Source: Flavobacterium sp.
GTDB taxonomy: Bacteria; Bacteroidota; Bacteroidia; Flavobacteriales; Flavobacteriaceae
Assembly (NCBI RefSeq): GCF_025352015.1
Contig: NZ_JANXUG010000112.1
Span: 56,846-120,845 of the forward strand
Reading direction: 5' to 3'
Length of the DNA stretch: 64,000 bases
The position numbers and the translations under genes were made by a program. Positions within the stretch are counted from its first letter, which is position 1; each line of letters starts with the position of its first letter. Below are positions 8,505 to 16,530 of the stretch, piece by piece. Under the pieces are notes generated by a model, which saw only the letters and a list, made by a program, of their open reading frames with translations, searched no databases and was not told where the DNA came from.

Positions 8505-8590
8505 TTTAGTGATTAGTGATCGGTGATTAGCGATTAGTTTAAGAAATAAATAGTGACATACTTTGTCTAATTACCGGTTACTAATAACAA
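8505..8590. repeat. Intergenic GATTAG/CTAATTAC repeat cluster
   Basis: Tandem near-copies of GTGATTAG (four within about 35 nt from 8509) are followed by CTAATTACCGGTTACTAATAAC and AAATTACT. It resembles the segment between yicC and gmk at 2988-3056. No coding frame is evident. Confidence 0.5.
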
Positions 8591-8591
8591 A

Positions 8592-8948
8592 TTACTTTAT
8601 TACTTCTTTCTCCAAAAAATAACTTACGATAGCTTCTTTCATCAAAATCGATTGTTCGCCAGCTCTCAATGGCGGGAGTTCTTCTTTAACTTTATAATGT
8701 GGCCAACCTTCTTTATCGACAAAATCAAATTCGTAAAAGCCGTAAGGTTCTAACAATCGGCAGATAGCGATGTGCATTAGGTTGAGTTTTTCGTCCTTTT
8801 CGAAGGATTGGTGCACTTTTCCTAATTCCTGCACGCCTATTAAATAGATAATTGCATCCAAATCAAGCACATCTCCTTCAGCAAATTGATTGGAAAGTAT
8901 TTGCACTACGTTGTTCCACCGATTTTTTAATTGTTCGTCTCTTGACAT
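8592..8948 (-). CDS. Conserved small protein of unknown function
   Basis: A 118-residue acidic, probably cytosolic protein with no signal peptide or membrane segment. It is mostly helical by eye in the first 80 residues (VVQILSNQFAEGDVLDLDAIIYLIG) followed by GFYEFDFVDKEGWPHY and a Pro-rich linker. I do not recognise a characterised family, although the compact conserved look suggests a genuine Bacteroidota protein. It lies between pheS and the bat operon, all on the minus strand, with its own predicted promoter at 9017. Confidence 0.65.
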   Translation of the reverse strand: MSRDEQLKNRWNNVVQILSNQFAEGDVLDLDAIIYLIGVQELGKVHQSFEKDEKLNLMHIAICRLLEPYGFYEFDFVDKEGWPHYKVKEELPPLRAGEQSILMKEAIVSYFLEKEVIK

Positions 8949-8950
8949 TT

Positions 8951-8986
8951 GATTTGGGATTGTTGATTAACGATTTGAGATTTTTG
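8951..8986 (+). repeat. Dispersed intergenic repeat, family A copy 1
   Basis: Contains GATTGTTGATTAACGATT followed by TGAGATTTTTGA. The 17-mer TGATTAACGATTTGAGA also occurs exactly on the minus strand at about 16499-16515, and related words occur at 16093-16128 and 23537-23561. Confidence 0.6.
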
Positions 8987-9016
8987 AAACGCTCAATCGC
9001 GATAAAATTAAGAATA

Positions 9017-9024
9017 CAAAGTTA
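9017..9024 (-). promoter_or_regulatory. Predicted -7 box of the 118-residue protein gene
   Basis: The minus strand reads TAACTTTG (TAnnTTTG), 68 nt upstream of the ATG at 8948; it suggests transcription independent of the bat operon. Confidence 0.4.
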
Positions 9025-9067
9025 ACGATTGAAAACAGATTGCGCAGCAATATCCAAGCATTCAATA

Positions 9068-9814
9068 CTAATTTTTAATTTCCTTACTGGCGCTTTCGTC
9101 AATCCAGCCTACTGTTTCGTCCGTAAGTTCGACTTTTTCCCAATTCGCAATACTTTCTAGAATATACACTTTTGTGCCTTCATGCAATAGAGCTGTATCC
9201 TGCCCACCAGTTTTTGGTTCACTTTTTAAAGGCGTAGTTTCAGCAAAAATAATAGCCGGTTTTTCGTTGTCGACTCTCATTTTTTCATAAAAACCAGAGA
9301 CAGTGCTCAAACAAATTAAAATAATCCAAAGAAACATTCCGATGAAAAAAACGCGTTTTAAAATGACTTTTTTTGAAAAATAAAAACCAATAAAAAACAG
9401 TAACGATAAAATCGCAAACATGACAGCAATCCAAGCCAAAGTATCATAATGGTATTTTGAAGTAAGGGCTAAAATAATTTTGTTTAAACCTACTTTGGGG
9501 ATTACTTTTATATCATCAATTGCCATTTTTCGGGCAAATTCTAAATTGGTTTTGATTTCGGTATCGTTTGGACTTAACAACAATGCTTTCTCGTAATTGT
9601 ATATCGCAGGTGCTACTTTGTGCAGTTTGTAATAACAGTTCCCGATGTTAAAATACAATTCTGCCGATTGTTTTCCCGAATTTAAAATGTTTTCAAAACT
9701 AGTGATAGCCGCTTGATAATTTTCTTTTTGATAATATTGATTTCCTTGGTCAAAAGCAGATTGAGCCAATAAAATTTGGGAAATTAAAAGGAATATGGAT
9801 AGTATTTTTTTCAT
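9068..9814 (-). CDS. batE: BatE-type TPR/SH3 membrane protein
   Basis: A 248-residue last gene of the Bat operon. Signal peptide about 1-17 (ILLAQS), TPR repeats about 20-95 (ELYFNIGNCYYKLHKVAPAI), two transmembrane helices about 125-147 and 155-175, and a C-terminal bacterial SH3-like domain about 185-245 (LHEGTKVYILESIANWEKVE). Bat proteins were named for Bacteroides aerotolerance and are thought to form an inner-membrane/periplasmic complex. TPR and SH3 parts should face the periplasm on either side of the helix pair. The gap to batD is 17 nt. Confidence 0.85.
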   Translation of the reverse strand: MKKILSIFLLISQILLAQSAFDQGNQYYQKENYQAAITSFENILNSGKQSAELYFNIGNCYYKLHKVAPAIYNYEKALLLSPNDTEIKTNLEFARKMAIDDIKVIPKVGLNKIILALTSKYHYDTLAWIAVMFAILSLLFFIGFYFSKKVILKRVFFIGMFLWIILICLSTVSGFYEKMRVDNEKPAIIFAETTPLKSEPKTGGQDTALLHEGTKVYILESIANWEKVELTDETVGWIDESASKEIKN

Positions 9815-9831
9815 TTTTATTTAATTGTCAA

Positions 9832-11598
9832 TTATTTAAGTTGCTTTTCCAATTCAGAAATAATTTCAACGGCTTTCTCATAATCTTGCTGAATTGCCGT
9901 TTCAGAAGATTGCGCATAACGAGCCAATTCACAATTTTCGGTTAGATGAATAAACTCGGAGATTGTTGCTGCATTTGCTTTTCGCGAAAGCAATAATTCT
10001 GCTATTTTTTCTTTGCTCATTTCCGATGTTTCTAAATTAATCTTGGCTTTTAAGAAATTGTGCATGGCTTTTTCAAGTGCAATATAAAATGGTTCTTTGT
10101 TGCCTAACTGTTTTTTGGCATATCCCAAGTATTTTTTAGCTAACGCATTCGATTTCTTGATTTTGTTTCCCATAATATCATTGTCCATTTCTTCTTTTTT
10201 TCTTCTGGCTACAATCAAAAATGGAATTGCCAAAAAAGGTAAAATCAGTAAAGAATAGAATAATCCCGAACCTAGAAAAGCATCTTTTTTGATAGGTTTC
10301 AAATGGGCTACTTGTTTGTTATAAGCAAATGATTTAGCCACTTCAAATTTCGTTTTGGAAACATTATTCGGGTTTGTTTTTTGCGAACTTGCCACGCTTG
10401 GACCCTCCAACACCGTAATGGTTAAAGGTTTGGATGTAATGGTTTTATAATGTGAAGTGCCCAAATCAAAATAGGTAAATTGCAATGGTTTGATTTGATA
10501 ATTACCTTTGTATTGAGGAATTATAGTGTATTTATCAGAAATTTTTCCTGTCATTCCTGTTAACGGTGTAGTTACATTTTCGTTATTAACAGGATCGTAC
10601 ATCTCTAAAGCTGAAGGCATAACGGGTTTTGGGAGCGTAAATAATTTTAAGTTTCCTGTTCCAACCACACTGATATCTAAATCAAAGGATTCCCCATTTT
10701 TCAAAACTGTTTTTGAAGGGTTTACTTTGAAATCAAAATGACCAACAGCACCAGAAAAGGCTTCGGGTTTTCCAGTTTCTGGCAAGGCACGAACATTGAT
10801 TACTTTGCTTCCTGCAGAAACGCGCTTACTATCTTGAGTCATTAAGGGTTGTCCCCAAAAATTTCTTCTGTTGGTTGGGACTTGGCAATCAATATCAAGT
10901 GAAAGCGGTTCAATTTCCAATTTGCCAGATTTTTGTGGATACAAAACTGTTTTTCGCAATACCACATAACGATAACGTTCGCCTTTGAATGTGCCGTCTT
11001 GCGGCACTAATTGTTTTACATCAATATTTTGGCTCCAAAAATCATTGTATTTTGGTTTGTTCAGCTCGCGCCAATTCGAGATGCCAATGTTGTAACTAAA
11101 GTATAATTTGTAAACAACAGTTATAGGTTCGTTGAGGTATGGATTGGTTTTTGAAATATCAGCAACCAAATATATATTATCATTTGCACTGATGGCTGGA
11201 GCATCGTTTGGATCTTTTGGAATCTCCACAGCATTGCTAACATTGATTTTTATGGGCAACGTTTTATAAGTCTGACCATTAATTTCGATGGAGCCTTGTT
11301 TGATGGTTAAAGCTCCTTTTTGTGTAGGCAATAAAATATAAATATACGATTTGTTGAAAGAGCTTTTTCCGTTTATCCACGATTGACTTACTGATTGACT
11401 TGGTCCACCAACGACCTTAAAACCGCAGGCTTCAAAATTGGGCGGCACAAAATTATCGCCATCGGCATTCATTGTAAAATCAATGCGAAGTCGTTCGTTC
11501 AGTCCCAAAGAATTCTTACTCACTTTTGCTTCAAATTGCACTTGAGCAAAAAGAGAATTCCCCAAAATGAGTAAAATTAAAATAACTACTTTTTTCAT
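9832..11598 (-). CDS. batD: BatD oxygen-tolerance protein
   Basis: A 588-residue exported and membrane-anchored protein. A signal peptide follows the ATG at 11598 (MKKVVILILLILGNSLFAQ); the frame extends to 11640, but those extra residues are polar, overlap batC and would hide the signal. The large periplasmic part consists of Ig-like beta domains with the conserved FEAKVSKNSLGLNERLRIDF and the paired VFRNEAxx-free strands typical of BatD, then one transmembrane helix near residues 440-460 and a cytoplasmic helical tail. Function is envelope stress/aerotolerance by family knowledge only. batC stops 36 nt before this start. Confidence 0.88.
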   Translation of the reverse strand: MKKVVILILLILGNSLFAQVQFEAKVSKNSLGLNERLRIDFTMNADGDNFVPPNFEACGFKVVGGPSQSVSQSWINGKSSFNKSYIYILLPTQKGALTIKQGSIEINGQTYKTLPIKINVSNAVEIPKDPNDAPAISANDNIYLVADISKTNPYLNEPITVVYKLYFSYNIGISNWRELNKPKYNDFWSQNIDVKQLVPQDGTFKGERYRYVVLRKTVLYPQKSGKLEIEPLSLDIDCQVPTNRRNFWGQPLMTQDSKRVSAGSKVINVRALPETGKPEAFSGAVGHFDFKVNPSKTVLKNGESFDLDISVVGTGNLKLFTLPKPVMPSALEMYDPVNNENVTTPLTGMTGKISDKYTIIPQYKGNYQIKPLQFTYFDLGTSHYKTITSKPLTITVLEGPSVASSQKTNPNNVSKTKFEVAKSFAYNKQVAHLKPIKKDAFLGSGLFYSLLILPFLAIPFLIVARRKKEEMDNDIMGNKIKKSNALAKKYLGYAKKQLGNKEPFYIALEKAMHNFLKAKINLETSEMSKEKIAELLLSRKANAATISEFIHLTENCELARYAQSSETAIQQDYEKAVEIISELEKQLK

Positions 11599-11633
11599 TT
11601 TCAAATCTTCAAAATATATAATTTTCAAATTGA

Positions 11634-12401
11634 TTACCAATCTTTTTCAGCTTTTTTAGGATTGGCTTGTACTTTTTGTTTGTTTACTTTATCCTGAATT
11701 TTTTTCTCTTCGTTGTTTACCGCGTCTAATAAATTCTCTAGGCGTTGTTTTGAAATACCGCCAGGCTGCGGTTGTGGTTTTCCCTGATTTTGATCTTTAT
11801 TCTCTTTGTTATCCTTATTCTTATCGCCGTCTTTTTTATCCTTGTCTTTGTCTTTTCCGTCTTTCTTGTCCTCCTTTTTATCTTTGTCTTTATCGTCTTT
11901 TTTCTCTTTGTTCTTATCCTTTTTGTCCTTGTCTTTTTTGTCGTTTTTCTTCGGAGGATTATCTTTCAGCATCTTTTTGGCTAAAGCATAATTATAACGA
12001 GTTTGTTCATCAGCTGGATTATTTCGTAAAGCATTTTTAAAGGCTTCGACAGCGCCAGCATAATCTTTATCTTTCATCAACGTGTTTCCAATATTATGAA
12101 ATGCTTGATGTTTTTCGGACCTCGACTTGGCATTTTTTAAAGCCTTGGCGTAGTGATATTTGGCTTCGCTAGATTGATTTTGTCTGTAAACAGCATTTCC
12201 TAAATTGTAGGATGCAATAGTTTTTTTTGGGTTTTTAGATTCTGAAATCCGATATTCGGCTTCGGCATCAGCATATCTTTTTTCGACAAAAAAATCGTTT
12301 CCTTTTGGCAAATGATTGTCCTTTTCCTTGTCTTGTGCTTTCGCCAAAAAGGAACATAAAACAATAAAAATCAGGGTCGCATATTTGTTTCGGTCTATCA
12401 T
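11634..12401 (-). CDS. batC: BatC TPR protein with lysine/aspartate-rich tail
   Basis: A 255-residue protein with a signal-like hydrophobic segment at about 7-22, three or so TPRs at about 28-145 (ASYNLGNAVYRQNQSSEAKY, FHNIGNTLMKDKDYAGAVEA), then about 65 residues made almost only of Lys, Asp, Glu and Asn in KDKDKK-type words (about 148-212), a short QPQPGG linker and a Lys-rich end. The charged tract is typical of BatC but long here. It gives long but meaningless Phe/Leu-rich frames on the opposite strand. Gap to batB is 15 nt, so co-translated or at least co-transcribed. Confidence 0.85.
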   Translation of the reverse strand: MIDRNKYATLIFIVLCSFLAKAQDKEKDNHLPKGNDFFVEKRYADAEAEYRISESKNPKKTIASYNLGNAVYRQNQSSEAKYHYAKALKNAKSRSEKHQAFHNIGNTLMKDKDYAGAVEAFKNALRNNPADEQTRYNYALAKKMLKDNPPKKNDKKDKDKKDKNKEKKDDKDKDKKEDKKDGKDKDKDKKDGDKNKDNKENKDQNQGKPQPQPGGISKQRLENLLDAVNNEEKKIQDKVNKQKVQANPKKAEKDW

Positions 12402-12416
12402 CTATCAGTCTTTTAT

Positions 12417-13457
12417 CTAATTATCTTTTTCATTAAATAAATTCATCTTTTTTACCCATTTTGTCTTTTTCTCCAACAAGAAAACATCCAACAACATCAA
12501 GAAAAAACCAAATCCTAAAAACCATTGAAACTGCGATTTGAAGTCGGTCATTTGTGTGCTTTCAAATTCTGTTTTTTGGATATTGTCTAATGCGTGTTTC
12601 ACATAATCCAAAACTTCTTTGGTAGAGTTCCCGTCAACATAACCGCCACCGGCTCTTTTGGCAATGGTTCTCAACACTTCTGCGTTTCTTTTGGTAATGA
12701 CCACTTCGCCATTTTGGTCGCGTTGAAAACTTTCGACAACTCCATTTTTTTTCAACGGAATCGTCCCGCCTTTTTCGGTTCCAACACCGATTGTCATTAT
12801 TTTCAAACCAACTTTTTTAGCTTCTTCGGCAGCATCGGCAGCCGCATCGGAATGATCCTCACCATCGGTAATAATGATTAAGAGCTTGTTGGTTTTATCT
12901 TTTTTATCGATATAGGTGACAGCCAGATTAATCGCTTGGTCAATCGAGGTTCCTTGTGCCGAAATCATTCCGGGATTCATGGTTTGCAAAAACATTTTTC
13001 CAACATTATAATCCGTAGTAATAGGTAAAACAGGGAAAGCACTTCCGGAATACGCAATGATTCCAATTCGGTCACTGCCCAAATTATTGATAATCTGTGA
13101 AACCAATTGCTTGCTTTTCTCTAAACGACTTGGTGCCACATCTTCTGCAAGCATACTTTTAGAAACGTCAAGCGCAAAAATAATATCAATTCCCTCGCGT
13201 TTTACGGTTTCCATTTTAGTTCCTATTTTTGGGTTAACCAATCCAATAATCAAACAAGTCAATGCCAATAAAACTACAACTAATTTCAAAACAGGTTTGA
13301 AAGCTGATTTTTCCGGGCTTAATTTTTTGATTAAATCCAAATCGCCAAACTCCCGTTGTTTCTTCCTTTTCCAGAATTGAATGTACAGGAAAAGTAGCGT
13401 CATCACTGGAATGACAAACAAAAAGTATAAATACCATTTTTCTTCTAACTCGTACAT
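12417..13457 (-). CDS. batB: BatB von Willebrand factor A membrane protein
   Basis: A 346-residue protein with two N-terminal membrane helices (about 9-27 and 57-77), a VWA domain (about 88-285) and a C-terminal helix (about 308-330). The metal-ion-dependent adhesion site is present: DVSKSM near residue 93, the conserved Thr in the AQGTSID loop, and ITDGEDHSD around residue 199. The VWA domain is expected on the periplasmic side. It pairs with BatA in the aerotolerance complex. Start at 13457 lies 5 nt after batA stops. Confidence 0.9.
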   Translation of the reverse strand: MYELEEKWYLYFLFVIPVMTLLFLYIQFWKRKKQREFGDLDLIKKLSPEKSAFKPVLKLVVVLLALTCLIIGLVNPKIGTKMETVKREGIDIIFALDVSKSMLAEDVAPSRLEKSKQLVSQIINNLGSDRIGIIAYSGSAFPVLPITTDYNVGKMFLQTMNPGMISAQGTSIDQAINLAVTYIDKKDKTNKLLIIITDGEDHSDAAADAAEEAKKVGLKIMTIGVGTEKGGTIPLKKNGVVESFQRDQNGEVVITKRNAEVLRTIAKRAGGGYVDGNSTKEVLDYVKHALDNIQKTEFESTQMTDFKSQFQWFLGFGFFLMLLDVFLLEKKTKWVKKMNLFNEKDN

Positions 13458-13462
13458 ATTCT

Positions 13463-14464
13463 CTAAATAAAACTTCTATAAATTGTATTTCGTAAACCAA
13501 ATTCCAACAAAACTAAAATCCCGGCAATCCAAACAAACAATCTGTATTTTTCATCATAATCATAGAATTTTAGCTCCTGAATTTCGGTAGTTTCTAGTTT
13601 GTTGATTTCCTTATAAATCGATTCTAATTTGCTATTGCTACTGGCTCTGAAATATTTTCCACCAGTATTTCGGGCAATTGTCTGTAATAAATTCACATCA
13701 ATTTCAACAGGCATCATCCGGAATAAAAATCCACCACCAGGAGCATAAGCATATGGAAACATCGCATTGCCATTGGTTCCAATTCCGATGGTATACACTT
13801 TGATTCCGTATTCTTTTGCAATTTGCGACGCCGTTTCTGGTTCTATAAAACCGGCGTTATTTACGCCATCTGTCATTAGAATAATAACTTTGCTTTTGGC
13901 TTTGCTGTCTTTCAAACGATTGACGGCAGTGGTTAAACCCATTCCGATTCCGGTTCCGTCCTGCAAAACATTGTCGTATTTAATACTTTTGATAGCTTGC
14001 TGAATAATGGCTTTGTCGCTTGTAACAGGCGTTTTCGTATACGCTTCCGAGGCATAAACTACAAGTCCGATTCGGTCATTTGGGCGTCCTTCTACAAAGT
14101 TTTCAGCTACTTTTTTCAAGGCTTCCATTCGGTTTGGACTTAAATCTTTGGCAAGCATACTTCCTGAAACGTCAATTGCCATGACAATATCTATTCCTTT
14201 GGTCGATTTGGTTTGGCTGCTAATATCCACTTTTCTTGGTCGAGCCATGGCGATAATCAACGAACTTAATGCTAATAATCGTATTACAAACAAAAAAGGT
14301 TTTAGTTTAGCCAAGAAAGATTTTTGAGCTTTGAAACCTTTTACCGAACTTATTTTCAAAGTAGCACTTTGCTGTTTTCTTTTCCAAATTTGCCACAATA
14401 GTGCCGCAGGAAGTACTAAAAACAACCAGAAAAATTCAGGATTTAAAAAACTAACCTCTTTCAT
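13463..14464 (-). CDS. batA: BatA von Willebrand factor A membrane protein
   Basis: A 333-residue paralogue of BatB: two N-terminal hydrophobic helices (about 8-24 and 55-76), VWA domain about 88-290 with DVSGSM (near residue 96), the conserved Thr in the DGTGIGMG loop and LMTDGVNNAG (about 195-204), and a C-terminal transmembrane helix around 308-327. It overlaps the preceding gene by 4 nt (ATGA at 14461-14464), so the two are translationally coupled. MIDAS residues are complete, suggesting functional metal-dependent protein binding. Confidence 0.9.
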   Translation of the reverse strand: MKEVSFLNPEFFWLFLVLPAALLWQIWKRKQQSATLKISSVKGFKAQKSFLAKLKPFLFVIRLLALSSLIIAMARPRKVDISSQTKSTKGIDIVMAIDVSGSMLAKDLSPNRMEALKKVAENFVEGRPNDRIGLVVYASEAYTKTPVTSDKAIIQQAIKSIKYDNVLQDGTGIGMGLTTAVNRLKDSKAKSKVIILMTDGVNNAGFIEPETASQIAKEYGIKVYTIGIGTNGNAMFPYAYAPGGGFLFRMMPVEIDVNLLQTIARNTGGKYFRASSNSKLESIYKEINKLETTEIQELKFYDYDEKYRLFVWIAGILVLLEFGLRNTIYRSFI

Positions 14465-16092
14465 TGTTGTGCTGTTTGTAATTCGACCGAGTTCAACATT
14501 CTTTCGGCAATCTGATGTCCGTATTTATCTTCTTCGCGATGCATTACCATTATAGTTTGCAAGCCACCATTTTGACTGAAAAGCAATACTTCGTAATACA
14601 TTTTTGTTGATTTCCCTTTTATTTTATTTAAAACAGTCATCGTTCCGTATGCTTTTTTACCTGATATTCCTTTTTGCGTATTGAAATCTTCTGTTTTCAC
14701 GACGATATTTTGTGCGCCTTGTGCTTCCATAATTTTAAGGTAACCTTCGGCGGTTTTATCTAAATCTATTTGCGTTTCCTGTTTGTAAGTTACTGTTGAA
14801 ACCGACAGGTAGAAATCTTCCAACAGGCTACCGTAACCAAAAGTCTGCATCTCCTTTATCAACGCCATAGCGTCTGTAGGAAGTGTTTTTGTGGCATCAA
14901 TTCGCTTCAATACTTTTGGTGTTTCTACTCTTACGCCAGGATTTCCATATTCGCTATAAACCCATTGACCTTCAACTAAATCTTTGGTTGGATGACCAAG
15001 GAAATTATCTTTTACATAGTCAAATCCTTTGAAATAAATCAAGCCTAAAATAAAAAGCAACAGCATTCCGAATACGATTCCAATAGTGGAAATAATTCGA
15101 ACGCGCTTTTGTTTTTTCAGTTTTTGTAAACGCGCCAATTCTTTCTGTTGTTCGTTCCATAACGTCAATTCATCATCATTTTCTACAACTTCCGGAATCG
15201 ATTTATGAATGATTACGATGGAGCTTGAAATACGTTTTTTATCTTCTTCAATTTCATAATCTAACGGTTTTATTTTGGCAAATTTTACCAAATCGGCTTG
15301 CATTAAAACTTTTTCGAGATTTTCCACTGTTTCGTTGGAGAGTTTCAGTTTCTTTTGTTTGGCCGCTTTTCGCAATCCTTCAATCAGTTCAGAAGTTGTG
15401 CTTTCCATGGCGGGAATATGAATTTCTTCCTCAATATAATTACGTGCAATATCTGTAAGTTCCGAATAATAATGCTTGATTTCACCTTTTTGCCAAAGTT
15501 CTTTGGTTTCTAATTGTTGTAATAAAGTCGTTGCTTTTTCGATTGGTGATTTGAAAACTATTTCTTCAACTTTTGGTTTAGTTTGTCTTTTTTTGATGAA
15601 TTGATAAATGAAATAACCAGCAATTCCTATTGCTAACAAGATTAAAAGGTAAATCCACCAAGTCCCTAACGGACTTTCAACTATAGCAATATCCTTTATG
15701 TCGTACATCTTTTGCTTAAGTGTATCAACTATGATATTATTGACTTCTACTTTGATACTATCCGAAAAAACAGATTTCCCGTTAATCAAAACAGGAATTC
15801 TTGGAATAAGATATTTCCCTGAATCAAATTGGGTTAACCCATATTTTTTTACTAATTGATACCGTGCGCCATTTTTAACGGTGTCAATTTTATACGATTG
15901 AATTACTTCTAAATCACCAAAATTTTTGGCTTCCGGAAATTTTACTTTCGATAATGTATCAACATCCGTTTTCAACGTTAACTTGAATTCGGCGCCGATT
16001 TTGTTTTTAGTAACATTAACAGCAGTTGTGACCTTTTGGGCAAAAAGCGTGGTTGAAAGTAGAAAAAATAATATGTATAACTTTATTTTCAT
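14461..16092 (-). CDS. BatD-like membrane protein of the MoxR operon
   Basis: A 543-residue protein with a signal peptide at 1-18 (LYILFFLLSTTLFAQ), an N-terminal Ig-like beta region to about residue 150, a transmembrane helix at about 146-166, a soluble helical region with many Lys/Glu, a second helix around 333-352 and a C-terminal alpha/beta region that ends RMLNSVELQTAQQ. The topology (exported beta domain, helix, cytoplasmic helices) resembles BatD, and it occupies the slot between the DUF58 gene and batA where Bacteroidota operons have such a protein. The frame is open to 16158, but ATG 16092 gives the signal peptide and the extension is the tail of a decayed gene. It overlaps batA by 4 nt. 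Confidence 0.75.
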   Translation of the reverse strand: MKIKLYILFFLLSTTLFAQKVTTAVNVTKNKIGAEFKLTLKTDVDTLSKVKFPEAKNFGDLEVIQSYKIDTVKNGARYQLVKKYGLTQFDSGKYLIPRIPVLINGKSVFSDSIKVEVNNIIVDTLKQKMYDIKDIAIVESPLGTWWIYLLILLAIGIAGYFIYQFIKKRQTKPKVEEIVFKSPIEKATTLLQQLETKELWQKGEIKHYYSELTDIARNYIEEEIHIPAMESTTSELIEGLRKAAKQKKLKLSNETVENLEKVLMQADLVKFAKIKPLDYEIEEDKKRISSSIVIIHKSIPEVVENDDELTLWNEQQKELARLQKLKKQKRVRIISTIGIVFGMLLLFILGLIYFKGFDYVKDNFLGHPTKDLVEGQWVYSEYGNPGVRVETPKVLKRIDATKTLPTDAMALIKEMQTFGYGSLLEDFYLSVSTVTYKQETQIDLDKTAEGYLKIMEAQGAQNIVVKTEDFNTQKGISGKKAYGTMTVLNKIKGKSTKMYYEVLLFSQNGGLQTIMVMHREEDKYGHQIAERMLNSVELQTAQQ

Positions 16093-16128
16093 TGTTGATT
16101 GAAGATTAACGATTTTTGATTTCAGAGT
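16093..16128 (+). repeat. Dispersed intergenic repeat, family A copy 2
   Basis: Contains GTTGATTGAAGATTAACGATT then CGATTTTTGATTTCAGAGT. The latter 19 bases recur exactly at 23543-23561. The 18-mer at 16097-16114 is the inverted match (17 of 18) of 16505-16522, so copies of this family bracket the decayed four-helix gene in inverted orientation. Confidence 0.6.
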
Positions 16129-16449
16129 TTGTTTTAGCTGTTTTAATGTTTGAAACAAAGATTGAAATAAGTTCGTTGGCTTCTGTTTTTAATTTAATAA
16201 TCAATTCTATATTGGATGTTAGTTTTGCCTTTTAATAATTTTCAAACAATTAAAAGTTTCTCTTAACTCTTTGGGGCATATTCCCATTTTATGAATAAAA
16301 TCTTACGGACTTTCTGCGCTTTGAGCTTATCCATAATTTAATGTAAGAGAAGAAGAAGAACGAATAATTTGTGATCCCAAATGATTTCCTGTGTATGATT
16401 TTTCAATTGCATTCGAAAACAAAATTACATTAGCAGCAAAATCAATTAA
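16106..16449 (-). pseudogene. Decayed four-helix-bundle protein (S23/IVP family)
   Basis: The minus strand encodes a recognisable but broken member of the four-helix-bundle family first known from 23S rRNA intervening sequences. Readable pieces are LIDFAANVILFSNAIEKSY, TGNHLGSQIIRSSSSLTLNY, a stop at a position that is normally Glu, AQSAES, another stop, DFIHKMGICPKELRETFNC, LKIIK, then after a frame change LKTEANELISIFVSNIKTAK. At least three in-frame stops and one frameshift exclude an intact product, and no start codon is clear. It fills the 438-nt gap between the DUF58 gene and the BatD-like gene of the bat operon. Confidence 0.85.
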
Positions 16450-16488
16450 TCTTTATTCTAATACATGTTTATTAATTTTATGTTTTTA

Positions 16489-16527
16489 TAAATATGCATT
16501 CTCAAATCGTTAATCATCAATCTTAAA
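16489..16527 (-). repeat. Dispersed intergenic repeat, family A copy 3
   Basis: The minus strand reads GATTGATGATTAACGATT then TGAGAATG, the same word order as at 8951-8986. It lies just upstream of the decayed four-helix gene and downstream of the DUF58 gene, inverted relative to the copy at 16093-16128. Confidence 0.6.
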
Positions 16528-16530
16528 TTA

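Noticed and set aside
11750-12040. Phe/Leu/Cys-rich plus-strand frames opposite batC
   Set aside because: They are the antisense of the Lys/Asp low-complexity tract of BatC and have no independent support.
16106-16449. Part of a diversity-generating retroelement because the family is related to Avd
   Set aside because: No reverse transcriptase, template repeat or variable repeat is visible in the window.
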